Shown piece after piece: positions 1 to 8,409 of a DNA stretch of 64,000 nt (its first letter is position 1; each line of letters starts with the position of its first letter). The DNA lies in contig JAXLYM010000003.1 in assembly GCA_046351455.1 (NCBI GenBank), positions 558,001 to 622,000 of the forward strand, written 5' to 3'. Origin of the DNA: JADJRH01 sp046351455. Lineage in GTDB: Bacteria; Myxococcota_A; Polyangia; Polyangiales; Polyangiaceae. The notes under the pieces are model-generated. The model made no database searches. It was not told the origin of the DNA and saw only the letters and a program-made list of their open reading frames with translations. The translations under genes were made by a program, and so were the position numbers.

Positions 1-186
1 GCCCTTCCACGCCTGAATGACCACCTTCTCTCCGCCGAGATGCACCTCCCGAACGGTGGTGAGGTATCCGTCCCAGCGCAGGCCGGACCAGCACGGCAGC
101 GGCAAGCACAGCGACGCGAGGAAGTCCGTCGCCTCCACGAACTCGTAGCCTTGCGCATTGGTGACGGTGTTGGTCAGGATGCCCAT
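1..186 (-). CDS. Unrecognised protein, N-terminal part, cut by window edge
   Basis: Only the first 62 codons lie in the window and the frame stays open to position 1. The ATG at 186 is preceded by a plausible ribosome site (GAGAGG about 7 bases upstream). The visible peptide starts MGILTNTVTNAQG and contains a Cys/Pro/Trp-rich stretch followed by an alternating hydrophobic segment ending in VVIQAWKG, which looks like a beta-rich globular domain. No signal peptide is visible. It is the last gene in view of a minus-strand run that starts at 5671. I do not recognise the family. Confidence 0.5.
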   Translation of the reverse strand, partial: MGILTNTVTNAQGYEFVEATDFLASLCLPLPCWSGLRWDGYLTTVREVHLGGEKVVIQAWKG

Positions 187-325
187 GCCGCTCGTCCTCT
201 CGAAGAAGAGGAGATTACCGGATCCGCAGGGGCCGGAGGCAGGAAATTCGGGCCGACTCGGAGGCGGCGACCCTGAAAATGTCAGGGCCGCCCGTCCCCG
301 CGACACGCCTTTACGGGACGCGGAT

Positions 326-3300
326 TCAGGGGTCGCAGCGGCTATAGAGGAGGCTCACGCGGGGCTCGGACAGAGACGAGCTGCTGACGGCGATGTCCGG
401 GCGACCGTCCCCGTCGAAATCGGCGAACGCCGCGCTGGTGAAGCTCTTTTTCGCGTCGTAACGCGCCTCGGGGGCGAAGGCACCACTGCCCGTATTCAAG
501 AACAGGCTCACCTCCCGATACGCGTCGAGCAAGGGGTACGTGAGCACGAGATCGAGGGCGCCGTCGCCCGTCATGTCGAGCGCGCGGATGCCCTCGGGCT
601 TCGAGTGGACAGGGTACGTGGTGAAGGCGCCCAGGGTGCCCGTGCCGTTGTTCATGCTCACGACGAGGGCGCTCTGGGTGTTGTTGGCCGCGGCGAAATC
701 CGGCTTGCCGTCGCCGTTCAGATCCGCGAGGGCGAATTCGGCCAGGCCCGCGGGGAGGATCTGAGCGGTCTTCGGCGCGAAGGTGCCATTGCCGTTGCTC
801 AGCAATACGCCGAGCGAAGGCGTCGAGGCCTTGAATCCGATGTCCGGGTGGCCGTCTCCGTTCATGTCGGCGATCTGGATCTGGCCGCTCAAATCGCCCA
901 CCGAATAGCTGAACGCGGGGCCGAAGGTGCCGTCGCCCGCGCCGAAGCGGACGTTCACGAACGTGTCATTGGAGAGCTTGTAGACGATGTCGACGTGGCC
1001 GTCGCCGTTCATGTCGGCGAGCTTCAAATCCGCCAGCCCAGCGCCGATCGGCGAATCCGAGGGCGCGCCGAGGGTGCCATTGCCTTGATTGAGCATCACG
1101 CTGAGCTGGTTACTCTGGCCCGCGAACCTCTGGAGCACCACGTCCGGGTGGCCGTCGCCGTTCAGGTCGCCGGGGGTGATGAAGTGGACGACGCCGATCG
1201 GGTATTTGGTGCTCGTATCGAAGGCGCCTCCGCCGAGGTTCCGCGCGAAGAGGAGGCCGTCTCCATTGGAGAGCGCGAGGATGTCCACGCGATTGTCGCC
1301 GTCGAGATCCGCCGCGGCGAGATCGGAGGACACGAAAGGCAAGCTCGCGTCGAGCTTGGTCTCGAATTGACCGGATCCGGGGTTGTGGAGGATCTGAACG
1401 CGAGTGTCGGCCGCGACGGCAAGATCGATGTCGCCGTCCCCGTCGTCGTCGAAGGGGAACGTCGCGACCGCGCTGCTCATGGCCGGGCGCAGGGTCGCGG
1501 GGCCGAAGGTGCCATTGCCCGTCTGGAGCCGAACATCCAGGATCCCACCGCCCAGCACCGCGATGAGGTCCGAGGCGCCGTCGCCGTCGACGTCGGCGGC
1601 CTGCACGTCCACGGGCACCGCGGAAGTGGCGTAGCTCGTCTTGGGGCCCAGGGTGCCGTTGCCTGGATTGGAGAGGACGTCCAGCGTATTGCCGACGTTG
1701 TCGGCCGCGACGACGTCGAGCGCGCCGTCCCCGTCGAGATCCTTCACCGCGATGGCCCGGCTCCCCGCGTCATAGTCCACCCGGGGGGCAAATACGAAGT
1801 TGCCCTGATTGAGCATCACGCCCACGCCGGTGTCGGCGCTCCCGACCACGAAATCGGGCTTTCCGTCGGCGTTCATGTCGGCCACGGCGAAGCTCTCCGG
1901 GATGGGGCCGACCACGTAGTCCACCTTGGCGCCGAACAGGCCGTTGCCCACGTTGATGAGGACGCTCAGCTTCTCGGCGTTCGTGGTCAAGAACACGAGA
2001 TCCGGCTTGCCGTCGAGGTCGACGTCGGCGATGCGGACGCCCTTCGGCTGGCCGCCCGCGGGGTACGACTGCGCCGCTCCGAGGTGGCCGTCGGGGAAGC
2101 CGAAGAGGACGCCGACGAGGTTCTGGCCGGGGACCGCGATGGCGACGTCGGGGACGCCGTTTCCATTGAGATCCGCGACCGCGGCGGACGACGGAAAGGC
2201 TACCAGCGCGCTCTCGAAGACGGCGCCGAACGTGCCATTGCCGAGGCCGAGCTGCACCGAGACGCCGGGGCCGGACGAGACGCCGAGGCGAATGAAATCG
2301 AGCTTTCCGTCGGCGTTCATGTCGGCCACGGCGCCGAGCGCGCCGCCCGCGACGACGAGCGGGGGAGTGGGCAGGCCGACGACTCCATCGCAGGCCGGGA
2401 CGGGGGCGCAATTGCCCGCGTCGCACGCCTGATTCACGCCGCAGGCGAGCGCCGATCCGATGTCGCAGACTCCCGCCTTGCACGCGTTGCCGGTGGTGCA
2501 GAGATCGCCGTCATCGCAAGAGGCGCCGTCGGCCTTCATCGGGTTGTCGCACTGGCCGTTCATGGGGTTGCACAGGCCCGCAAGGTGGCAGTCGTCGAGG
2601 GCCGCGCACACCACCGCGGCGCCCCCCGCGCACACGCCCGATTGGCACGTATCGGACAGGGTGCAGGCGCTCCCGTCGCTGCACGGGGTGCCGTCCGCAT
2701 CGGCCGGGTGCGAGGGGACGCCCGCGACGCACGTCTCGACCGTGCACGGATTGCCGTCGTCCAGCGGGAGGTCCGCGTCGTCCGGGGAGCTCGTCTCGTG
2801 GCCGGCCCCGTCGCACGCCGCAGAGAGGCAGTCGTTGGGGGTGCTCGTCCCGGGAGCGCCCGCGGGGCTGTTCGAGAAGCCGCACGTGCCGGACTCGCAG
2901 GTTCGCGTCTGACAGGGCGTGTCCTCTCCGGGGCAGTCTCCAGGATCGAGGCACCCCACGCAGGCGCCGTTCGCGTCGCACTGGAGGCCGTTTCCGCACG
3001 TGGTCCCGGCGGTCTTCGGCGTATTCTTGGGGACGCCCGCGGTGCACGTGTCGGTGGTGCAGGGGTTCTTGTCGTCGGGCTTGTCGGAGTTGTTGGTCTG
3101 GGTGGTGGCGTGTCCCTGGCCGTCGCAGATGTCTTCGCGGCAGTCGCCGAGCGTCTGATCGAGGAGCAGCGTGCCGCCCGGGAAGAGGTCGAGGCCGCAT
3201 TTACCGGCGGCGCAGGTGCGCAACTGGCAGAGGCCGTCCTCGCCCGGGCAGGTGTCGGCCGAGAGGCACTCGACGCACTGGCCCGCCCCGTCGCACACGG

Positions 3301-3505
3301 TGCCTCCCGCCGAGCACGGGGCGCCCGCGGAGAGCGGCTCGTGCGTCACGGAGGCGCCGTCACAGACGTCCTTCGTGCAGGGGTTCCCGTCGTCGCAGAG
3401 GCCGCTGCCCGAGCCGGAGCTCTCGGTGTCCGAGCCGCCGCACCCCACGAGCACGCTCGCGAGGCCCAGAGTTAGACTGGCGATGATCCAAGCGCGCTTG
3501 CCCAT
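326..3505 (-). CDS. FG-GAP/VCBS repeat lipoprotein with Cys-rich N-terminal region
   Basis: This 1059-residue protein has a lipoprotein signal (Arg at 4, hydrophobic core, lipobox LVGC with Cys22), so it is probably anchored in the outer membrane. Residues about 37-375 form a Cys-rich region with recurring DGNPCT-like motifs, as in many secreted myxobacterial proteins. From about 380 to the end I count 14 calcium-loop motifs of the type D-x-N-G-D-G-x-P-D, each in an FG-GAP/VCBS unit. Fourteen units could make two seven-bladed beta-propellers (inference). FG-GAP proteins usually act in adhesion or ligand binding; the ligand here is unknown. It lies 33 bases after the epimerase gene and may be co-transcribed with it. 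Confidence 0.85.
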   Translation of the reverse strand: MGKRAWIIASLTLGLASVLVGCGGSDTESSGSGSGLCDDGNPCTKDVCDGASVTHEPLSAGAPCSAGGTVCDGAGQCVECLSADTCPGEDGLCQLRTCAAGKCGLDLFPGGTLLLDQTLGDCREDICDGQGHATTQTNNSDKPDDKNPCTTDTCTAGVPKNTPKTAGTTCGNGLQCDANGACVGCLDPGDCPGEDTPCQTRTCESGTCGFSNSPAGAPGTSTPNDCLSAACDGAGHETSSPDDADLPLDDGNPCTVETCVAGVPSHPADADGTPCSDGSACTLSDTCQSGVCAGGAAVVCAALDDCHLAGLCNPMNGQCDNPMKADGASCDDGDLCTTGNACKAGVCDIGSALACGVNQACDAGNCAPVPACDGVVGLPTPPLVVAGGALGAVADMNADGKLDFIRLGVSSGPGVSVQLGLGNGTFGAVFESALVAFPSSAAVADLNGNGVPDVAIAVPGQNLVGVLFGFPDGHLGAAQSYPAGGQPKGVRIADVDLDGKPDLVFLTTNAEKLSVLINVGNGLFGAKVDYVVGPIPESFAVADMNADGKPDFVVGSADTGVGVMLNQGNFVFAPRVDYDAGSRAIAVKDLDGDGALDVVAADNVGNTLDVLSNPGNGTLGPKTSYATSAVPVDVQAADVDGDGASDLIAVLGGGILDVRLQTGNGTFGPATLRPAMSSAVATFPFDDDGDGDIDLAVAADTRVQILHNPGSGQFETKLDASLPFVSSDLAAADLDGDNRVDILALSNGDGLLFARNLGGGAFDTSTKYPIGVVHFITPGDLNGDGHPDVVLQRFAGQSNQLSVMLNQGNGTLGAPSDSPIGAGLADLKLADMNGDGHVDIVYKLSNDTFVNVRFGAGDGTFGPAFSYSVGDLSGQIQIADMNGDGHPDIGFKASTPSLGVLLSNGNGTFAPKTAQILPAGLAEFALADLNGDGKPDFAAANNTQSALVVSMNNGTGTLGAFTTYPVHSKPEGIRALDMTGDGALDLVLTYPLLDAYREVSLFLNTGSGAFAPEARYDAKKSFTSAAFADFDGDGRPDIAVSSSSLSEPRVSLLYSRCDP

Positions 3506-3538
3506 GCGGAACGGTGCCTTTCTCGCCCCCCGCGGCGG

Positions 3539-4522
3539 TCAGAGCCAGCCGTTTTGCCGGTACCAGTCGACCGCGAGGCGCGTGCCCTCGGCCCACTTCA
3601 CCTTGGGTGTCCACGCGAGATCGCGACGGGTGTCCATCGAGTCGCAGACCCAGTGAGCGGCGGTGAGCTCGTTGACCTTGTCGCGCGTCAGCATCACGGC
3701 CTTTCCGGAGGCCTTCGCCATCGTCTCGCTCGCGAGCGCCGCCAGCTTGAGCGCCCCGAAAGGCACGCTGAAGCGCACGAGCGCCTTCTTCTCCAGCGCC
3801 TTCTCGATCTCGGCGAGCATCGATTTCCACACGTAGACCTCGCCGTCGTCGACGAAGTACTTGCTGCCGCTCGGCACGTCGGCCGTGATGGCTTGAATAC
3901 AAGCGCTGGCGGCGTCCGTCACGTAGACGACGCTCAGGGTGTTCTCGCCGCTGCCCACGTACGGCAAGAATCGGCGACTGACGCTCTGGAAGAACGCGAA
4001 GCTCTCGTTGTCGCGCGGGCCGTAGATCATCGGCGGGCGGATCGTCGTGATCGGGACGCTCCCCTTCTGCGTGTCGAGGAAGTCCTCGGCCTCCACCTTC
4101 GATCGACCGTAGTGCGTCACCGGGTTTCGCGCGTTCGGGTCCACCGGCCGTCCGTCGGGGCTGGGGCCCGCGGCGGTGAGGCTGGAGACGAAGATGAAGC
4201 GCTTGAGATCCGGGGCCGCCTCGCGCGCCGCGAACAGGGCGTTCTCCGTGCCTCCGACGTTGATCTGCCGGAATTCCTCGGGCGTGCGGGCCTTCACGGC
4301 GCCGGCGGAGTGGATGAGCGCGTCCGCCCCCTTGACCGCGGCCTTGATGGACTCCCGATCTTCGACCGCGCCGTACGCCAATTCGACGCCTTTGAGGCCT
4401 TTCAGGAAGTCGACCTTGCTGCTCTTGCGGACGAGCGCCACCACCTGATGGCCCGCGAGCACGAGCTGCTCGGCCACGTGAGAACCCAGAAAACCGCTCG
4501 CCCCCGTCACCAGAACTCGCAT
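3539..4522 (-). CDS. NAD(P)-dependent epimerase/dehydratase, extended SDR family
   Basis: The 327-residue protein opens with the Rossmann motif TGASGFLG (residues 6-13) and has the SDR catalytic pair Tyr138/Lys142 in YGRSK, with Ser113/114 as the supporting serine. It fits extended short-chain dehydrogenases of the 3-beta-HSD/dihydroflavonol reductase type, which act on nucleotide sugars, sterols or lipid intermediates. The substrate cannot be read from sequence. It starts only 15 bases after the acetyltransferase-like gene ends, so the two are probably one transcript and may share a pathway, perhaps lipid or surface-glycan modification (inference). Length and motifs look intact. Confidence 0.85.
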   Translation of the reverse strand: MRVLVTGASGFLGSHVAEQLVLAGHQVVALVRKSSKVDFLKGLKGVELAYGAVEDRESIKAAVKGADALIHSAGAVKARTPEEFRQINVGGTENALFAAREAAPDLKRFIFVSSLTAAGPSPDGRPVDPNARNPVTHYGRSKVEAEDFLDTQKGSVPITTIRPPMIYGPRDNESFAFFQSVSRRFLPYVGSGENTLSVVYVTDAASACIQAITADVPSGSKYFVDDGEVYVWKSMLAEIEKALEKKALVRFSVPFGALKLAALASETMAKASGKAVMLTRDKVNELTAAHWVCDSMDTRRDLAWTPKVKWAEGTRLAVDWYRQNGWL

Positions 4523-4537
4523 GTTGGATTGACTCTC

Positions 4538-5671
4538 TCAGATCTCTTTTTCGTAGATCCGGTACTTCTTCACGACCTTGCCGCCCATCAAGCGGATACC
4601 GGCGTTGATGGCGGAGTTGTCTTCCAGCGTCCAGCCGAGCTCGCCGCGCTCCAGGCCGATGGTCTTGGCCGCGTTGTTGGCGGCGACGTAGAGGTACGCC
4701 GACATGCCGCCGTATTTGCGGACGTGGCGGTACTTCTTGCGAATGCCGAGGATGATGAGGCGGCCCGTCTTCACGCCCGCGACCTTGAGGCGCCAGATCA
4801 GCTTCGCGAAGCCGAACGGCAGGATCTGCCCGTCGAGGCCCGCGATCGCCTCGTTGAGGTTCGGCACGGCGAGCATCACCGCGGCGGGCGATCCGTCGAT
4901 CGAGACGATGCGCGTCAGCTCCGGCACGAGCAGCAGCTTGAAGTCGTCGGCGGTCTTCTTCAGCTCGCTCTGCGTGAGCGGGACGAAGCCCCAGTTCTCG
5001 CTCCACGCGTCGTTGAAGATGTCCATCACCACCTCGACGTCGCGGAGCATGTGCTTCGTGTCGACGGGGCGCGCCGTGACCTCGGGCATCGCGACGATGT
5101 CGTCGTAGGCCTTCTGCGCGCGCGTGGGCACCTTGCCGACCTCGTAGCCCCACGAGAAGAGGTCCTTCACCTTCTTGAAGCCCGCGCCCTCGGTGAGGCC
5201 GCCCTGGTACGGGCGGTGGTACGTCATCATCACCGTCGCCGGCGCGTCGAAGCCCTCGATCAGGCAGCCGCACTCCTCGTTGATGTTGAGCGAGAAGGGG
5301 CCGCGCACGCGCTTCATCCCGCGCGATTTCACCCACGCGGTGGCCTCGGCGAGCAGCGTGCTCGCGACCTCGGCGTCGTCGATCGTGTCGAAGAAGCCGA
5401 AGAAGCCGGCGTCGTCTTTGTGGCGCGCGAGGTGCTCCCGATCGATCTGCGCGGTGACGCGGCCCACGGGCTCTCCGTCCTTGTACGCGACCCAGCCGGA
5501 GGCCTCCGCGTGCTCGAAGAACGGGTTCTTTTTCGGGTCGAGCTGCTCGCCCACCATCATGTCGAGCGGGCGGATGTAGTGCGGGTCACCGGCGTAGATC
5601 GTGTCGACGACGTCGAGGAAATCCTTCCGGACCTTCTTGCTGGATGAGAGCTCGCGCAGCTCGATGGGCAT
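4538..5671 (-). CDS. GNAT-fold N-acetyltransferase-like protein (YghO type)
   Basis: I chose the ATG at 5671 (product begins MPIELREL); a longer open frame runs upstream but its translation looks non-coding. The 377-residue protein resembles the YghO-like group of large GNAT proteins: an N-terminal domain with NPFFEHAEA and a PVGRV segment, a central SLNINEECG motif, and a C-terminal half rich in basic and aromatic residues ending YRIYEKEI. YghO-like proteins have no firmly known substrate and often neighbour lipid-modifying genes. It heads a minus-strand run with an SDR epimerase 15 bases downstream. A divergent coiled-coil gene begins 118 bases away. Confidence 0.7.
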   Translation of the reverse strand: MPIELRELSSSKKVRKDFLDVVDTIYAGDPHYIRPLDMMVGEQLDPKKNPFFEHAEASGWVAYKDGEPVGRVTAQIDREHLARHKDDAGFFGFFDTIDDAEVASTLLAEATAWVKSRGMKRVRGPFSLNINEECGCLIEGFDAPATVMMTYHRPYQGGLTEGAGFKKVKDLFSWGYEVGKVPTRAQKAYDDIVAMPEVTARPVDTKHMLRDVEVVMDIFNDAWSENWGFVPLTQSELKKTADDFKLLLVPELTRIVSIDGSPAAVMLAVPNLNEAIAGLDGQILPFGFAKLIWRLKVAGVKTGRLIILGIRKKYRHVRKYGGMSAYLYVAANNAAKTIGLERGELGWTLEDNSAINAGIRLMGGKVVKKYRIYEKEI

Positions 5672-5789
5672 GGGGCAGCGCCGTAGCGTTCGGCCAGCGC
5701 CGCGGCAAGATCGGCGCGCTGAGAAGGCGCTTTCGCGGCCCCTTCCCGGAAGAAGGTCGCGCGCGTGATCCTGTGTTAAGAGGCCCCGC

Positions 5790-8348
5790 ATGACGTTGGA
5801 ATCCATGCCCAGGGCGGACGCGCTGCACGATCCGGCTCGGCTCCATCCCTCGATCGCGCTCGCTCCGTACGTGGAGGCGCTGGTCGCGGGGCGGCGGGTG
5901 GCGGTGCTCGGCGACGGCTCGCTCGGGCTCGCGGACGCGCTGCACGCGCGCGGGGCGCGGCTGGTCCACGCGTACGATCCGGATCCGGCGCGCGTGGCCG
6001 AGATGATCGCGCGGAGGGCGCCCGCCTTCGGGAGCGCGGCCGCAGGGAGGCCCGCGGCGCGCGGCGTGGTGCACGCGCTGCTCGGGGACGATCTCGGCGT
6101 GCGCGACGGCGCGTTCGACGCGGTGCTCATCCCGGATCTGTGCGCGTTCCAGGATCGGGTGGACGTGGTGCGGCGCGCGCGCAAGCTCGTGGCGCCGACG
6201 GGCGCGGTCGTGATCGCGTCGCCGAACGGGGAGGCGAAGCGGCGCCTCACGTCGGGCCCCGCCGCGCCGGACACGCTCGGGTACTACGAGATCTTCGATC
6301 TGCTGCAGCTCCAGTTCCCGGTCGTGCGGATGGTGGGGCAAGCGCCGTTCGTCGGGTACGCGATCGTCGATTTCTCGCCCGACCGCGAGCCCGACGTCTC
6401 GTTCGACGCCTCGCTGATGGCCGGCACCGAGGAGCCGGAGATCTTCGTCGCGATCGCGAGCGAGCGGCCGATCTCGCTGGATCCGTACCTCGTCGTGGAG
6501 GTGCCGGCGGCGCGCGTGCTCGGCGTAGGCGCGGCGTTCGCCGCGGCCCGCGCGGAGGAGGCGCCGTTCGGGCCCGCGAGCGATCGAGGCCGCGAGGCGG
6601 TGCGCGCGAACGATCCGGTGCAGCTCGCCGAGATGCAGGCGCGCATCGTGCTGATGGAGGCGGAGCTCGACGATCTGCGGTCGCAGAAGGGCGATCTGGC
6701 GCGGCAGCTCGACGCGACGCGCGCGGAGCTCAGCGCCGCGGCCGGCCGTGAGCGCGACGTCGCGCGGGAGACGCACGCGCGCGCCGAGGAGGCCTCGCGG
6801 GTGGCCGGCGCCGACGCGGATCGGCTGCGGGAGCTCGCCGCGCGCGCCGGGGACGAGCACGTCCGCGCCGAGCGGCTCACGCACAAGGTCCGCGATCTGG
6901 AGGAGGAGCTCGTCCACCAGCGCGACCGCGCGCAGAAGCTGACGAAGCAGCTCGACGACGAGAAGCGCGCGCGCCAGAAGGCCGAGATCGAACTCGGGAT
7001 GACGCGCGGCCTGCCGAAGGAGGGCGAGGCCGACGCGGCGCGGATCGAGGAGCTGACGGCCGCGCTCCGCAACGCGAAGGCGCACGCGGACAGCCTCGCG
7101 AGCGAGCTCCTGGCGAAGAGCAAGGAGACCGCCGAGCTGCGCCGCGAGCACGAGGCCGCGGAGGAGAAGAACGTCGCGCTCCGCAAGGAGAGGGCCGGCC
7201 TCGAGGCGAAGATGACGGAGGCCACGAGCGAGCGCGACGCCGCCGTGGTGAAGGCCGCGGAGCTCGCCCGGGAGCGCGATCACGCCGCCGCGCGCATCGC
7301 GGACCTCACGCGCGAGCGCGACGCCGCGAGCGCCCGCATGGCCGAGACGGCGCGCGCGCTGATCGACGCGCAGGCGAAGCTCGACGACCTCGAAGGGGAG
7401 GCGCAGACGATCCGGCGGCCGCAGGTGTTCCGCGAGCCGGTGGTCGTCACGGGCGAGGTGCAGTCGAACATGGTCGCGCGCATCACGCGGCTCGAGGCGA
7501 CCGCGAACGCCGAGAAGCAAGCCGCCGCGGAGGCCCGCAAGGACGCCGACGAGGCCCGCAAGGACGCCGCCGAATCGAAGCGCGCGCACGATCAGGCGGT
7601 CGCGCAGCGCGATCAGGCGATCGTGCAGCGGGACCACGCGACCGCGCAGCGCGACGCCGCGATCGCCCGCGCCGACAAGCTCGAGAAGGCCCTCGCCGAG
7701 GAGCGCGCCGAGCGGAAGGATCTCGTCGCCGCGAAGGCCGCGCTGGAGTCCGAGGTGATCGGCCTCAAGCGCCGCATCGACGAGGTCGCCAGCGAGAGCG
7801 AGAGCGAGGTCGGCCCCGAGGTGACGCACCTGGAGGCCGCGCTCCGCGACCGCGGCCACCGCATCGCGCAGCTCGAGCGCGACCTTCGCGAGAGCGAGCG
7901 CATCGGCCGCGAGCTGATCCAAGAGGTGGAGGCGCTCCGCGCGGAGGCCGGCGTCGGGGGTGGCTCCGGCTCGAACCAGGGGGCGGGCGGCGGCTCGCAG
8001 AACGCGCCGACGAACAACGCCGGCGGGCGCGCGCAGGCGAGCGGCGTCGACGCGATGACGGCGTCGGCGTTCCAGCACCGCATCGACATGCTCGCGGCGG
8101 ACGCGGCGCAGAAGCAGGCGGAGCTGCTCTCGTCCACGTGGCGGATCCAGGCGCTGGAGCGCGAGCTGTCGGAGGCGCGCGAGGCCGCGGGCGATCCGTC
8201 GCAGAAGCAGCGCGAGCTGTCCTCCGCCCTCGTGCGCGCGCAGTCCGAGATCGCCGATCTGCGCCGCGCCCTCACCGCGAACGGCGGCGCGGTGCCCCGT
8301 CAGGCCATCGAGGATCAGGTCCTCTTGCACCAGCAGATGAGCCGCTGA
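5790..8348 (+). CDS. Methyltransferase-like domain fused to a long coiled coil
   Basis: The ATG at 5790 follows an AAGAGG ribosome site. Residues about 20-250 look like a class I Rossmann methyltransferase core: VAVLGDGSLG replaces the usual GxGxG loop, followed by VHAYDPDP (acidic end of strand 2), FDAVLIPD and LVAPTGAVVIASP. From about 275 to 715 there is an almost unbroken Glu/Lys/Arg/Ala-rich coiled coil with heptads and short repeats such as QRDQAIVQRDHA. A Gly/Ser/Asn-rich break at about 722-752 precedes a second coiled coil to residue 852. The layout recalls myxobacterial AglZ and FrzS, where a degenerate receiver sits in front of a coiled coil, but the head domain differs. A scaffold or polarity role is inference. 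Confidence 0.7.
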   Translation: MTLESMPRADALHDPARLHPSIALAPYVEALVAGRRVAVLGDGSLGLADALHARGARLVHAYDPDPARVAEMIARRAPAFGSAAAGRPAARGVVHALLGDDLGVRDGAFDAVLIPDLCAFQDRVDVVRRARKLVAPTGAVVIASPNGEAKRRLTSGPAAPDTLGYYEIFDLLQLQFPVVRMVGQAPFVGYAIVDFSPDREPDVSFDASLMAGTEEPEIFVAIASERPISLDPYLVVEVPAARVLGVGAAFAAARAEEAPFGPASDRGREAVRANDPVQLAEMQARIVLMEAELDDLRSQKGDLARQLDATRAELSAAAGRERDVARETHARAEEASRVAGADADRLRELAARAGDEHVRAERLTHKVRDLEEELVHQRDRAQKLTKQLDDEKRARQKAEIELGMTRGLPKEGEADAARIEELTAALRNAKAHADSLASELLAKSKETAELRREHEAAEEKNVALRKERAGLEAKMTEATSERDAAVVKAAELARERDHAAARIADLTRERDAASARMAETARALIDAQAKLDDLEGEAQTIRRPQVFREPVVVTGEVQSNMVARITRLEATANAEKQAAAEARKDADEARKDAAESKRAHDQAVAQRDQAIVQRDHATAQRDAAIARADKLEKALAEERAERKDLVAAKAALESEVIGLKRRIDEVASESESEVGPEVTHLEAALRDRGHRIAQLERDLRESERIGRELIQEVEALRAEAGVGGGSGSNQGAGGGSQNAPTNNAGGRAQASGVDAMTASAFQHRIDMLAADAAQKQAELLSSTWRIQALERELSEAREAAGDPSQKQRELSSALVRAQSEIADLRRALTANGGAVPRQAIEDQVLLHQQMSR

Positions 8349-8357
8349 TCACGCCCC

Positions 8358-8391
8358 GCCGGCGTCGACGAGATCTCCTCTCGGCGCCGGC
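8358..8391. terminator. Bidirectional hairpin between convergent genes
   Basis: An inverted repeat with arms GCCGGCGTCGA and TCGGCGCCGGC forms an 11-bp stem with one G-U pair and a 12-base loop. It fills most of the gap between the stop codons of the convergent genes ending at 8348 and 8410. There is no clear T-run, so it may be a weak or RNA-processing terminator. Confidence 0.4.
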
Positions 8392-8409
8392 CAATCCCCC
8401 CCGTTCACA

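Noticed and set aside
326..2350. Regular DNA repeats that could suggest a tandem-repeat or CRISPR-like array
   Set aside because: They are the codons of the calcium-loop motifs in the FG-GAP units; the spacing follows the protein repeat and there are no unique spacers.
158..3475. Very long plus-strand open frame opposite the FG-GAP gene
   Set aside because: It is antisense to a gene with clear motifs, has Arg/Ala/Val-rich low-information sequence and no ribosome site. The same applies to other long antisense frames, such as 3554-5647, 21453-22463 and 26660-28162; high GC content removes stop codons.
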